From assembly GCA_016928855.1 (NCBI GenBank), contig JAFGKA010000016.1, positions 1 through 42,803 on the forward strand: DNA of 42,803 nucleotides, written 5' to 3'. Shown piece by piece: positions 18,721-28,043 of the stretch. Source of the stretch: Phycisphaerae bacterium (GTDB lineage Bacteria > Planctomycetota > Phycisphaerae > UBA1845 > PWPN01). The first letter of the stretch is position 1; the number at the start of each line of letters is the position of its first letter. The notes below the pieces were generated by a model. The model saw only the letters and a list, made by a program, of their open reading frames with translations. It did no database searches and was not told the origin of the DNA. The position numbers were made by a program, and so were the translations under genes.

Positions 18721-19929
18721 TCAATACCCATGGCTGCTGCTCGTCATGATCGGTACCAGCAGGGCCAGCGCGATGAAGAGCACCACGACCGCCATCACCA
18801 GCAACAGCAGGGGCTCCAGCAACCGGACGCCGATGTCGATCTGCCGCGCGGTCCTTGCTTCGTTCGCGTCGGCGATCTGGATCAGGACGTGATCCATCGT
18901 GTTGCTCTCTTCAGCGACCGCGATCATGTCGATGACGTCCATCGGGAACAGGCCGCTCGCGCCGAGCGGCGTCGCCACGGTTTCGCCCTTGGTGACACTG
19001 TCGGTGGCTTTCTCGATCGCGTCGGCGAGCACAATGTTGCCGGCCGAGTCCTTCGCGACGCGCAGCGACTGCAGGATCGGCACGCCGTTCTGGAGCATCG
19101 TTCCAAAGATCCGACAGAACCGGCAGATGGCCACCATCGTCATGATCCGTCCGAGGAACGGCGCGCGAAGCTGCAATCGGTCGAACACGCGGCGCCCGTT
19201 CGCCGTGCGCCCGTACGGAATCGCGACCAGCACGGCGACGACGATCGCGACGCCGAGCAGGATCGCCCATGGCGTTTTGAAGAAGTCGCAGATGCCGAAG
19301 AGGATCAACGTCGGTGTCGGCAGGCTTCCACCTCGCTCGAGGACCGGCCGGATCTTCGGAACGACGAAGCCCATCAGAAACGACACGACGCCGACGCCCG
19401 CCACCGCCAGGATGCAGGGGTAGATGATGGACCCCAGAAGCTTGTTGCGCAGTTCATCCTGCCGCTCGGCGAACTGTGAGATACGCGCGAGCACATCCTC
19501 GAGAAAGCCGCCGCGCTCGCCGGCGCGGACCATCGCGACGTGCAGATCACTGAACGCGTTCGGATGCTTGACCATCGAGTCGGCGAGTGTCTCGCCGCCG
19601 GCGACATCGTCGTGCACTTCGCGCAGGATCTCGGTCAGCAGCGGATGCGATTTCTGTCGCGCGAGCACGTCGATCGAACGAAGCACCGGCACGCCGGCGC
19701 GCAACAGGTCGGCGAACTGACTGTAGAACGTGGCGAGCACGCGAATCTTGAGCTTGCGCCGCCGGCCGGGCAGGATCGACTTCGCGGCTTGGCCGCCTTC
19801 GGCGACCTGAATCGGGAACAGCGCCCGCTCGTCGAGCGCGCGCAACGCCGCGCCCTGACTCTCGGCGGTCAGCACGCCGGTGACGGTCTTGCCGTCCACT
19901 GTCCGTGCTTGATACGTGAAACTTGGCAT
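18721..19929 (-). CDS. gspF: GspF inner-membrane platform protein
   Basis: The protein has 402 residues, the normal GspF length. It begins MPSFTYQARTVDGK, the typical short N-terminal domain. Two GspF cytoplasmic domains follow (about 70-190 and 270-390). The first contains FYSQFADLLRAGVPVLRSIDVL and the second ICRFCRIFGTMLQNGVPILQSL, the paired LxxGxPxxxS motifs of the family. Three membrane helices are visible near 170-195, 220-240 and 375-398. In the T2SS this protein sits in the inner membrane and links the GspE ATPase to pseudopilus assembly. It is the second gene of the cluster, separated from gspE by 568 bases that contain no gene. Confidence 0.94.
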   Translation of the reverse strand: MPSFTYQARTVDGKTVTGVLTAESQGAALRALDERALFPIQVAEGGQAAKSILPGRRRKLKIRVLATFYSQFADLLRAGVPVLRSIDVLARQKSHPLLTEILREVHDDVAGGETLADSMVKHPNAFSDLHVAMVRAGERGGFLEDVLARISQFAERQDELRNKLLGSIIYPCILAVAGVGVVSFLMGFVVPKIRPVLERGGSLPTPTLILFGICDFFKTPWAILLGVAIVVAVLVAIPYGRTANGRRVFDRLQLRAPFLGRIMTMVAICRFCRIFGTMLQNGVPILQSLRVAKDSAGNIVLADAIEKATDSVTKGETVATPLGASGLFPMDVIDMIAVAEESNTMDHVLIQIADANEARTARQIDIGVRLLEPLLLLVMAVVVLFIALALLVPIMTSSSHGY

Positions 19930-20497
19930 CGTTTCCCTGAGGCTCTCCAGCCATCCTCGAGCGGGCCGCGAACGCCGGTCGGTTTCGTCGGAGCACCGGG
20001 CCTCACCCGCCCGAACGGATCCCCGACCGGACCCCTCGCCAAACGCCGTTGGCAGTATTGTTGCGGCCGCCCGCGACCGTCACCGCGCCACCTGTACGAA
20101 AGACCGTCGCCATGATCTAAAGATCGGCATTATGGGACTCGGCCAGGCACCGTTCGCAGTGAATAGTTCTTCTGTCTGCCCACGCTCCGAGGCGATTACG
20201 GGCGGCTGAGCAAGCATCAATCTCATGTAACAGGCGAAGTTACGCGCCATCGCCCCGTGCCGTCGGACGCCGAAATCCCCGGCTTCGTCCCGCCGGCTTC
20301 GGCTACCGGCTTATACCAGCAGGACCAGCCGGCGATGCGGCCGACTGCCGGGCTGCTCGCCCTTGAAACGGGCTTATCCTTCGCTGGGAGAGTAAATTAG
20401 CGGCGGCGACGCCGGGCCCTGTGCCCGTGACGGCGGTGCGTCGCCGCCGCACCGGATTACCAGTATCAATTTCGGGGATACCCCTCCATGGGACATT
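19930..20497. other. 568-base non-coding gap between gspE and gspF
   Basis: No convincing gene is present on either strand. The part nearest gspE holds a long inverted repeat (20400-20450). The stretch 20275-20312 contains the direct repeat CCGGCTTCG twice and a small GCCGG/CCGGC stem. The stretch nearest gspF looks unstructured. I saw no clear sigma-70 promoter for gspF, but a gap this long inside an otherwise tight operon suggests one, or a regulatory RNA. Confidence 0.5.
20400..20450 (-). terminator. Long GC stem-loop downstream of gspE
   Basis: GCGGCGGCGACGC (20400-20412) and GCGTCGCCGCCGC (20438-20450) are perfect 13-bp inverted arms. The 25-base loop holds a second small hairpin (CGGGC/GCCCG). 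It begins 48 bases after the gspE stop. The downstream sequence on the minus strand is TAATTTACTCTC, which has only short T groups, so termination would be partial at best. It could instead be an mRNA-stabilising element. Confidence 0.45.
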
Positions 20498-22168
20498 TCA
20501 GGCCTTGGTGACTCGCAGAACCTCTTCCGGAGTCGTCGTCCCGGCTCGCACCTTCCGCCAGCCGTCCTCTCGCAAAAGAACGAGCCCTTGCTTGCGGGCC
20601 TCGTCGAGCAAGGCCGTCGCCGAGCACCGCTGAACGACGAGGTCGCGGAGTTCCGGCGTCATCATCATCAGCTCGTAGATGCCGATCCGGCCGGCGTAGC
20701 CCGAGCCTCGACACTCGCGGCAGCCGCGCCCGCGGCAGAGGTTCTCGCCCGGGGCCAGTTCGAAGTCTGCCGGCAGCGACGCCGGATCAGGCTCATACTC
20801 TTCCTTGCAGTGTTTGCAGATCGTTCGCACGAGACGCTGCGCGAGCACGCCTTCAAGCGAGCTGGATACCAGGAACGGCTCGACGCCCATGTCGAGCATA
20901 CGCGTGTTGGCGGTGGCGGCGTCGTTCGTGTGCAGCGTGCTGAAGACAAGGTGACCGGTCAGCGAAGCGTTGATCGCGACCTCGGCGGTTTCCTTGTCAC
21001 GAATTTCGCCGACGAGGATCACATCGGGGTCGTGCCGCAGGAACGAACGCAGGCCGCGCGCGAACGTCAGCCCGATCTTCTCCGCGATCTGCACCTGGTT
21101 GACGCCCTGGAGATAGTACTCGACCGGATCCTCGAGTGTCAGAATCTTGAGTTCGTCAGAGACGATGGTGTTCAGCGCGCTGTAGAGCGTTGTTGTCTTG
21201 CCGCTGCCCGTCGGGCCGGTAACGAGGATGATACCGTGGGGGCGCGTGATAAGTGACTGGAACTCAGTGAGCAGTTCCGGACCCATGCCCAGCGCTTCGA
21301 GCGAGTGAAGCGAAGTCTGCTTGTCGAGAATACGGATAACGACGCCCTCGCCGAACGTCATCGGGATGACCGAGACACGGAAGTCGATCTCGCGCCCCTG
21401 CACGCGCGCCTTGAAGCCGCCATCTTGTGGAAGGCGCTTCTCGGCGATGTTCAGGTTGCTCATGATCTTGATGCGGCTGATGATCGCCGCCTGGAAGCGC
21501 CGGATCTGCGCCGGGACCTGCGTCGTGTGCAGCACGCCGTCGATGCGATAACGAATGTTCAGGTCATGTTCGTACGGCTCGATGTGGATGTCGCTCGCGC
21601 GGTCGCGGATGGCTTCGCTCACAATGTCGTTGACGAGCTTGACGACCGTTGCTTCCTGCGCCAACTCCATCAGGTCGCCGTTTTCGTCCACGGAGTCGCT
21701 GAGCAGCTCGACGTCTTCCTCGTCGATCATCTCGTCGATCGTCGAGCCACCGACGCCGAAGTGCTGGCGGATGACCTGTTGGATGTCGGCCTCGCTCGCA
21801 AGCACGGGATCAATGCGCGTCAGGCCGGTTTCCATGCGCAGCTCATCGAGGCCGTAGACGTCAAACGGATCGCATGTCGCGACACGCAGCGCTTCGCCGT
21901 TGCCGCGCAAGGGGACGAGCCCGCGCTTGTGCACGAGCTTGGCGACTTTCTTGAGAAGTTCGACATCGACCTCGACTTCGTTCAGGTCGATGACGGGCAT
22001 CGAGAGTTGCTTGCCGAGAATCTCGAGCACGTCGCGTTCGTCGACGTAGCCGAGCCGGACGAGGATGCGATCGAGTCGTTCGCCCGATCCCTTTCTCGCG
22101 GCGAGTGCGGTCTGCAAATGCTCCGGTGTGATTTTGCCTTTCTCGAGGAGGATCTCGCCAACACTCAC
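20498..22168 (-). CDS. gspE: GspE secretion ATPase
   Basis: The protein has 556 residues and starts with GTG at 22168, with AGGTGA just upstream. Residues 1-140 hold the GspE/PilB N-terminal domains (MSVGEILLEKGKIT, then LSMPVIDL). The ATPase core has the Walker A motif GPTGSGKTT near 318-326, the Asp box LTLEDPVEY near 343-351, the Walker B motif DVILVGEIRD near 382-391 and the His box TGHLVFSTLHTNDA near 404-417. The four-cysteine zinc element is present (C451, C454, C483, C486). The enzyme hydrolyses ATP on the cytoplasmic face to drive pseudopilus assembly. It is first in the cluster and diverges from the sensor kinase gene. It could serve a pilus as PilB, but the neighbours G-H-I-J-K favour type II secretion. 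Confidence 0.95.
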   Translation of the reverse strand: MSVGEILLEKGKITPEHLQTALAARKGSGERLDRILVRLGYVDERDVLEILGKQLSMPVIDLNEVEVDVELLKKVAKLVHKRGLVPLRGNGEALRVATCDPFDVYGLDELRMETGLTRIDPVLASEADIQQVIRQHFGVGGSTIDEMIDEEDVELLSDSVDENGDLMELAQEATVVKLVNDIVSEAIRDRASDIHIEPYEHDLNIRYRIDGVLHTTQVPAQIRRFQAAIISRIKIMSNLNIAEKRLPQDGGFKARVQGREIDFRVSVIPMTFGEGVVIRILDKQTSLHSLEALGMGPELLTEFQSLITRPHGIILVTGPTGSGKTTTLYSALNTIVSDELKILTLEDPVEYYLQGVNQVQIAEKIGLTFARGLRSFLRHDPDVILVGEIRDKETAEVAINASLTGHLVFSTLHTNDAATANTRMLDMGVEPFLVSSSLEGVLAQRLVRTICKHCKEEYEPDPASLPADFELAPGENLCRGRGCRECRGSGYAGRIGIYELMMMTPELRDLVVQRCSATALLDEARKQGLVLLREDGWRKVRAGTTTPEEVLRVTKA

Positions 22169-22592
22169 GGCATCACCTGGCTCTCAACGGGAGCAAGTCG
22201 TCTAAACGCAAGGCGGCCGTCCGCTGGCAACACACCGGGCAGACCTATTCCGCTGGCCGCTGCCTACTTATAGTGCCATGGCGTCCACCGGTTGCGGATA
22301 ATTCGCGGTTTCGGCCTCGGAGGCGGACTCGCCGGGCATGCGAGCCGGATATGGGACGTTGGGCATCACCCCAGCCATGATGGCGCAAGCGGCATCAGGA
22401 TCGAAAGATACAGCTATTTCGCGCGTCGGTGCTGTCGCGGGAGGGCCACGTCGACACCCATGGAGCGGAGAGCAAACAGGACCGGAGTAAACCTTTGCCC
22501 ATCGCGACGTGGAGGCCGTACAATGGCCCTGGGCCGGGCTCGCGTGGCGGCTGCGCCGGCGGCCCCGCGACAACGACGTGGGTGGTGGACAT
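22169..22592. other. Divergent intergenic region between gspE and the sensor kinase
   Basis: No credible gene is seen. It must carry the start signals of the T2SS cluster (minus) and of the kinase (plus). On the minus strand TATAAG (22267-22272) matches the -10 consensus in five of six positions, about 98 bases before the gspE start, but no good -35 lies at the expected spacing. I see no clear promoter on the plus strand. Confidence 0.4.
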
Positions 22593-25500
22593 ATGAGCGA
22601 CAAGCACGGTCGGGATGGCGGGCCGGCGCCAGAGCCGAAAGCGGACGTCGCGGCACTGCGGAGGCGGGTGGCCGAACTGGAAGAGGCGCTCGCGCGGTGC
22701 ATGGAAACGGCCCGGCAGGCGCAGATGCTCTCCATCGCGGCAGAGCAGACGCGGGAAGGCCTGGCGGTTGTCGATCTCGATGGCAACATCCTCTTCGTCA
22801 ATGAAGCCTTTGCGGCGATGCACGGCTATCACGTCGCCGATGTTGTCGGAAAGCATCTCTCTGTTTTTCACTCGCAGGAACAGTTGCCCGCCGTCGAAGA
22901 AGCGCTTCAGGTACTGCGAGCGGACGGCCACTGCGATGGGCAAGTGTGGCACGTTCGGCGCGATGGTGTGCCTTTTCTGACGCAGATGCATAACGCGCTG
23001 CTGCGCGACCCGTCCGGGACGCCAATCGGCATCATCGGCACGGCGCGCGATATCACCGAGGAAAAGCGCGAGACGGATGCGCTGCGCCAGGGGCGTGAAG
23101 CCGAAGTACATCTCCGACAGCGCATGCAGGCGCTCTTCGACGTGCGAAACGAACTGGCGACGCTGGAATCTGTCGACGCACTCTGTCGCCGCGCCGTCGA
23201 GCTGATGCGGAGCCGGCTCGGGTTCGATCGCGTGGGCATCTGGTTTCGCACGGAAGAGCCGCGCACGATGCGCGGCTCCTTCGGCACAGATGAGCACGGC
23301 GGACTGCGCGACGAGCGGGAGCGGGTGCTCCCGATTGGCGACTCGATGCAGGCGCTGCTCGACCGGCAGTCGCCGGGCATGGTCGTGAGAGAGGACGACG
23401 TGTCCCTCTTCGACGACGCCGGCAGTGTCGTGGGACGCGGCATGCAGGTGTGGACGGGCATCTGGGATGATCGCGCGATCATCGGATTCGTGACCGCGGA
23501 CAACCTGCTGACGCAGGAGGCGATCACGTATCACGATGAGGCGCTGCTGGCGCTATGCGCATCGTCCCTCGGGCATCTGTGCACGCGGCTGCGCACGGGC
23601 GCGGCGCTGCGCGAGAGCCAGCGCACGCTGTCGACGCTGATGAGCAACCTGCCGGGCATGGCGTACCGATGCCGCAACGACGAACAATGGACGATGGAGT
23701 TTGTCAGCGAGGGCTGCCGCGATCTGACTGGCTATGATCCGGATGATCTCGTGGACAATCGTCGCGTGACCTATGCGCAGTTGATCCATCCGGATGACCG
23801 GCAGATGGTGTGGGAGGGGGTCCAGGCGGGGGTGGCGAAGCGGGCGTCGTTCCGGCTGACCTATCGGATCATCACCGCGTCGAGCGAAGAGCGATGGGTC
23901 AGTGAGCAGGGACGCGGCGTCTTCTCGGCCACGGGCGAACTCGAGGCGCTCGAGGGCTTCATGGCCGATATCACCGAGCGCAAGCGTGCCGACGAGGCGC
24001 TGCGGGAGAGCGAGGCACGGTTCCGAACCGTGACCGAGGGGGCACTGACCGGTGTGTACATCGTTCAGGACGACTTGTTCCGGTACGTCAATCCCGCGCT
24101 CGCGCACACCTTTCAGCGGTCGCCGGACGAGCTGGTCGACCGCATCGGTCCGCTCGAGCTGACCCATCCCGACGACCAGCCATGGGTGGCCGAGCAGTAT
24201 CGGCGCCGGCGCGAAGGCGAGGTGGAATCGTCACGGTACACCTTCCGCGGCGTGCGCAAGGACGGCACCATCATCCATTGCGAGGTGCTCGGGCGCGAAG
24301 TCGAATACCAGGGGCGTCCCGCGATCATCGGCACGCTTCTGGATGTGTCGGAACGCAAACGCGCCCAGGAGGAACTCGCCAGGACACAGGCGCTGCTGCT
24401 CGCGGCGATCAACCAGACACCGGCGGGAATCGTGATCGCGGACGCCCCCGACGTGCGCATCCGTCTCGTGAATCGCGCCGCGCTCGAGATCCGCGGCCAG
24501 GTGGCGGGGGCGCAGGATGTGCCACCAGAGCTTCACGCGGAACAGTGGCAGACGTTCCGTCCGGATGGTGTCCCCGTCAAGCTGGCGGAGACACCGTTGT
24601 CGCTGGCGATTCATGGCGGAACAACGTCGAGAAATGTCGAGGCCCTCGTGCGGCGGTACGACGGCGAACTGCGCTGGGTGCTCGCCAACGCGGCGCCCGT
24701 GCGCGATGCTCGCGGCGAGACGATCGCTGGTGTCGTCGTCTTCAGCGATATCACCGACCGCGTCCAGGCGCAGGCGGCGCTACGCGAATCGGAGGAACGT
24801 CATCGAACCGTCCTGGATCAGATGCAGGAAGCCGTCGTCTTTGCCAACGAGCACGATGTGATTCGGCATATCAATGGATTTGCCTGCGAGCTTCTGGGCG
24901 TTGCACGCGACGATGTCATCGGTCACACGGTGACTTCGGTGCATAGTGGTCCCGTCCGACTCAAGGTGGATGAGATCATTCACCGCTTTCGTGAGGAGTC
25001 TCATATTGGTGCGGTCACGAGCCGTCGGACACTGGGCGATCGCGAGTTGATCTTCCGTTTCTCTCCAGTGCGCCGCGCGGATGGAACCTACGGAGGTATC
25101 ATCGCCAATATCATCGATGTGACGGAACAGGTTCGCATGCAGCAGCGGCTTTTCGAGTCGCGTCGCATTGAGGCGATTGGGACGTTGGCCGGTGGCGTGG
25201 CGCATGACTTCAACAACCTGATGACCACTGTCCTGGGGAACGCTTCACGCCTGAAGGGACGGCGGCGGCCTGACCATCCAGACTACCCCTCGCTTGTCGA
25301 GATCGAGAACGCGGCCGAAACGGCGGGCAAACTGGCCCATCAGCTTCTGGCATTTGCTCGTGGCGGCAAGATCCTGCCTCGCGTGATCGGCTTCGCCGAG
25401 GTCGTCGAACACGCGCTGACGATTGCTCGCCCGGCCATCCCAGCCAACATTGAAATGGATTTGTGTGTTCCGGATGATCTTTGGAAGGTGGACTGCGATG

Positions 25501-25865
25501 CGACGCAGGTGGAACAGGTCATCGTGAATTTCTGCCGCAATGCAGTCGATGCGATGCCCCGGGGCGGGCGGCTGGTCGTGCGCGCCGAGAACCGCGTGCT
25601 TCGCAAGCCGTTCGAACAGGCCCAGCCACCGCTGGCGCCCGGCGAGTACGCCTGCGTCACGGTGACCGATAGCGGTTCCGGCATGGACGCGGAGACCGCC
25701 GCCCGTGTGTTCGAGCCGTTCTTCACGACCAAGCCGGACGGGTATGGGCTCGGTCTGGCCGCCGCATGGGGGATCATGAAAAGCCATGGTGGTGCCGTGG
25801 CGTTGACTTCCGAGATGGGTCGCGGCTCGTCGTTTACCGCGTGGCTGCCGCGGGCGCAGGTCTGA
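22593..25865 (+). CDS. Sensor histidine kinase with five PAS domains and one GAF domain
   Basis: The protein has 1,090 residues from ATG 22593, preceded by GGTGG; a GTG at 22509 would add 28 residues of poor composition. Domains in order are a short coiled coil, PAS1 (about 45-165), GAF (about 180-330), PAS2 (about 345-465), PAS3 (about 475-595), PAS4 (about 605-725), PAS5 (about 735-850), then HisKA and HATPase. The H-box GGVAHDFNN places the phospho-acceptor at His871. The N-box NFCRNAVDAM, G1 DSGSGM, F-box FEPFFTTK and G2 GLGLAAAWGIMKSHGG are all intact. No membrane helix or receiver domain is visible, so it is a soluble sensor that must signal to a regulator encoded elsewhere. It diverges from gspE, which makes control of secretion possible but unproven. 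Confidence 0.93.
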   Translation: MSDKHGRDGGPAPEPKADVAALRRRVAELEEALARCMETARQAQMLSIAAEQTREGLAVVDLDGNILFVNEAFAAMHGYHVADVVGKHLSVFHSQEQLPAVEEALQVLRADGHCDGQVWHVRRDGVPFLTQMHNALLRDPSGTPIGIIGTARDITEEKRETDALRQGREAEVHLRQRMQALFDVRNELATLESVDALCRRAVELMRSRLGFDRVGIWFRTEEPRTMRGSFGTDEHGGLRDERERVLPIGDSMQALLDRQSPGMVVREDDVSLFDDAGSVVGRGMQVWTGIWDDRAIIGFVTADNLLTQEAITYHDEALLALCASSLGHLCTRLRTGAALRESQRTLSTLMSNLPGMAYRCRNDEQWTMEFVSEGCRDLTGYDPDDLVDNRRVTYAQLIHPDDRQMVWEGVQAGVAKRASFRLTYRIITASSEERWVSEQGRGVFSATGELEALEGFMADITERKRADEALRESEARFRTVTEGALTGVYIVQDDLFRYVNPALAHTFQRSPDELVDRIGPLELTHPDDQPWVAEQYRRRREGEVESSRYTFRGVRKDGTIIHCEVLGREVEYQGRPAIIGTLLDVSERKRAQEELARTQALLLAAINQTPAGIVIADAPDVRIRLVNRAALEIRGQVAGAQDVPPELHAEQWQTFRPDGVPVKLAETPLSLAIHGGTTSRNVEALVRRYDGELRWVLANAAPVRDARGETIAGVVVFSDITDRVQAQAALRESEERHRTVLDQMQEAVVFANEHDVIRHINGFACELLGVARDDVIGHTVTSVHSGPVRLKVDEIIHRFREESHIGAVTSRRTLGDRELIFRFSPVRRADGTYGGIIANIIDVTEQVRMQQRLFESRRIEAIGTLAGGVAHDFNNLMTTVLGNASRLKGRRRPDHPDYPSLVEIENAAETAGKLAHQLLAFARGGKILPRVIGFAEVVEHALTIARPAIPANIEMDLCVPDDLWKVDCDATQVEQVIVNFCRNAVDAMPRGGRLVVRAENRVLRKPFEQAQPPLAPGEYACVTVTDSGSGMDAETAARVFEPFFTTKPDGYGLGLAAAWGIMKSHGGAVALTSEMGRGSSFTAWLPRAQV

Positions 25866-25878
25866 TCGGTCACCGATC
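25864..25878. terminator. Short palindrome between convergent genes
   Basis: GATCGGT (25864-25870) and ACCGATC (25872-25878) form a near-perfect palindrome that begins inside the kinase stop codon. It lies in the 30-base gap between the plus-strand kinase and the minus-strand lipoprotein. There is no T-run, so it is at most a weak bidirectional terminator. Confidence 0.25.
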
Positions 25879-25895
25879 GTGGCGGGGATGGACGC

Positions 25896-26558
25896 CTACC
25901 GGGTAAGCACGTGCTTGTGAAAGAGCAGGCCGATCTCCGCCGCGAGAGTCTCGGCCATCTTGCGAATCAGCGCGTCCGGTGTGCCGGCCGCGCGAACCTC
26001 GTGCGGGGCCAGCGAAATGGAGACGAGTTCACCCTCCTCGGAAACGGGCCAGACACGCACCGCCTCACGCTGTTCGGCCCGCGCGTTGATGACTTTGAGT
26101 GCGACTGTCACTTTCGCCGGATCGAGCGCGTTCTCCGGCTGGTCGGACATGGAAAACGCCCGCGGGTGCACCCACAGGACCTGATCGACGTCAAACATGC
26201 GTCCGACTTCCCGGATACCGCGTTTGTCCAGGTCGCGCTGGCTGCGGCGCATTTCGTTGAACCGCGATGGAGGGACCACCTGCTCGTTAATGCCGGCTCG
26301 GCGGAACTCGTCGATCAGAGCCCGAAGCACGAATTCCCGCAGTTGCGGCGGCAGATCCAGCGCCGCCGAGTCGTCCACGAGGATCAGCAGCGGTCCAGGC
26401 GAGAGCGTGAACTTTGCTTCAATCGTGTGCTTCGGCGTCGGCCCGAAGAAATAGGCGAACGCGCCGCCCGTTGGGCCGCATCCCGCCGCGAATGCCGACG
26501 CGGTCAGCAGGATGATCCCGGTATGACGGTACAGGCAGATTCGCATGCGTTGACTCAT
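25896..26558 (-). CDS. Putative lipoprotein, paralogue of its upstream neighbour
   Basis: The protein has 220 residues. A hydrophobic signal (IILLTASAFAAGC) ends in a lipobox with Cys27. The mature part starts with a short Gly/Phe stretch, then LLILVDDSAALDLPPQLREFVL, of which LLILVDDSAALDLP is the first alpha/beta strand region. IREVGRMFDVDQVLWVHP and a strand KVTVALKVINA follow. The same order of elements occurs in the neighbour at 26606-27244 (ALILVWAEED, VGRHFGVDRVIHVVL, RVRASVAAYDL), so the two are divergent duplicates. I do not recognise the family; the alpha/beta pattern recalls periplasmic lipoproteins that assemble with a partner. It is the last gene of a small operon with that neighbour and the DUF2752 gene. 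Confidence 0.75.
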   Translation of the reverse strand: MSQRMRICLYRHTGIILLTASAFAAGCGPTGGAFAYFFGPTPKHTIEAKFTLSPGPLLILVDDSAALDLPPQLREFVLRALIDEFRRAGINEQVVPPSRFNEMRRSQRDLDKRGIREVGRMFDVDQVLWVHPRAFSMSDQPENALDPAKVTVALKVINARAEQREAVRVWPVSEEGELVSISLAPHEVRAAGTPDALIRKMAETLAAEIGLLFHKHVLTR

Positions 26559-26605
26559 CGTTCGGTCGGCGGGTGGCTCGACAGCCGCGTTCGTCTTTTC
26601 ACGGA

Positions 26606-27244
26606 TCAGATTTCCTTCTCGTAGGCGTAGAACTTGCGGCCCACCGCGTCGGCGAATGCCTCATACGTCTTCTGCCGCACGACGGTCGGAGCGTTGGCAT
26701 CAAAGCCGATCGGTCGGTTCTCCGGGTAGACGACGAACACGTCGGCCAATGCATAACGCTGGGGCGTGCCGCTTGGATCGCGAAGATCGTAGGCGGCAAC
26801 CGAGGCCCGGACCCGGCCGCGGTGGAACTGCGCCATCTCACGATCCCGCATCGTGAACTCGAGCAGGACCACATGGATCACACGGTCCACACCGAAATGC
26901 CGCCCGACGGCGACCGGATCATGGCTGGCCCCGGCGTGGCTCTCGACGTAGTCTTCGACTTGGCGTGGCGGAATGAAGTGGACCCCTTCCACATGGGCTT
27001 CAAGGTGGTGGGCGACATAGGCGCCGACCTCGAGCCGCACGTTCGGATAATCAAACCGCGTGTCCTCTTCGGCCCACACGAGGATCAGCGCCTTCGTGCC
27101 GGCGAGCTTGTCGAATTCCGCCGCGACCTTCTGCGTCGGCGGCTGTCCCAGAACCGCCAGCGGGATGATCCAGTTGCAGCCGGCTGAACCGGTCAGCAAC
27201 GCGGCGAGGATGCCGCCGTACAGGATGACGCGAGTGCTGCTCAT
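26606..27244 (-). CDS. Putative lipoprotein, paralogue of its downstream neighbour
   Basis: The protein has 212 residues. The signal peptide ends LLTGSAGC, a good lipobox with Cys23. The mature domain has a strand ALILVWAEED, a helix-rich segment ending FIPPRQVEDYV, then DPVAVGRHFGVDRVIHVVLLEF and RVRASVAAYDL. This layout repeats in the next gene at low identity. GGAG seven bases before the ATG supports the start. It begins 18 bases after the DUF2752 gene and ends 47 bases before its paralogue, so the three are probably co-transcribed. The function is unknown. An envelope location is inferred from the lipobox. Confidence 0.77.
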   Translation of the reverse strand: MSSTRVILYGGILAALLTGSAGCNWIIPLAVLGQPPTQKVAAEFDKLAGTKALILVWAEEDTRFDYPNVRLEVGAYVAHHLEAHVEGVHFIPPRQVEDYVESHAGASHDPVAVGRHFGVDRVIHVVLLEFTMRDREMAQFHRGRVRASVAAYDLRDPSGTPQRYALADVFVVYPENRPIGFDANAPTVVRQKTYEAFADAVGRKFYAYEKEI

Positions 27245-27262
27245 GGTGAGGCTCCGTTCGGG

Positions 27263-27895
27263 CTACCGCGCCGGCAGGGTGCCGCTCACCCGGCCGATGA
27301 CAATCAGGTACGCCCAGCTCCCGATGAAAAGTACCACAAATGCCCACACGACGCGAACCGGGTTCACGCGGTACCAGTTGACGCCCAGCACCCGGCCACT
27401 GATGGCCGCGGCCAGCGCCACGATGCCGACCACCGCGGTGCCGGCGGCCAGGATCAGCCCCATGGGCTGGTGCATGAACGCACGGATTGGATGGCCCGTC
27501 GCGAAATCGGCAAACGCGGTCGTCATTCCGCATGTCGGGCACGGGTAGCCGGTCTGCACGAGAAACCCACACGCCGACCAGCCGAACTGGGTGTGTGTGC
27601 CGAACCCGGTCGGGTCCGGTCGCAGCGACGCCGCCAGAGCCAGCGTTCCGGCGCACGCGCCCGCGATGAGCACAGCCCAGACGCGGCCGACGATTGGACG
27701 ACGCAACGACGACACGACCAGGATCGGCCCGAGTCGCTGGCGAACAGTGCGCGGCGACTGTTCCCGTGATGCGCTGTCCGGCCGCGCGCCGTCTCCCGGT
27801 GCGTCATTCTGTATGACGGCGTCCGAATGCGGCGGGTTGATCAAAGAATCGTTCATTGGCGGCGTCCGTGTCTCGTCGTCAGCGGGATCGTTCAT
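27263..27895 (-). CDS. DUF2752 family membrane protein
   Basis: The protein has 210 residues. A polar N-terminus of about 70 residues, longer than usual, precedes the first membrane helix (VWAVLIAGACAGTLALAA). The motif GYPCPTCGMTTAF (about 116-128) is the diagnostic CPxCGxT core of DUF2752. Further helices lie near 145-165 and 180-202. The two cysteines could bind a metal or form a redox pair, but the family's function is not known. It is upstream of, and probably in an operon with, the two paralogous lipoproteins. Confidence 0.85.
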   Translation of the reverse strand: MNDPADDETRTPPMNDSLINPPHSDAVIQNDAPGDGARPDSASREQSPRTVRQRLGPILVVSSLRRPIVGRVWAVLIAGACAGTLALAASLRPDPTGFGTHTQFGWSACGFLVQTGYPCPTCGMTTAFADFATGHPIRAFMHQPMGLILAAGTAVVGIVALAAAISGRVLGVNWYRVNPVRVVWAFVVLFIGSWAYLIVIGRVSGTLPAR

Positions 27896-28043
27896 GGGGT
27901 CGGAAGGCCTGCTGTGTGGTTTCAGCTCATCTATTGAAAGGTACCGAAGCCCGCCCCGAGCGTCAAACGATCGAGCACAGGGGTGTCAGTTTGGCAGGTC
28001 ACAACGAAAAAGGTGTCAGGATGAGTTTTCGAGAGTGCAAGCA

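Noticed and set aside
18522-18731. A 70-residue longer GspG
   Set aside because: It overlaps the end of gspF and would bury the prepilin leader. The ATG at 18521 has a good ribosome binding site.
19930-20497. A cyclic-di-GMP (GEMM) riboswitch in the gspE-gspF gap
   Set aside because: Short stretches such as GGGACGAAGCC resemble parts of the consensus, but the order of the conserved blocks does not fit, so no call is made.
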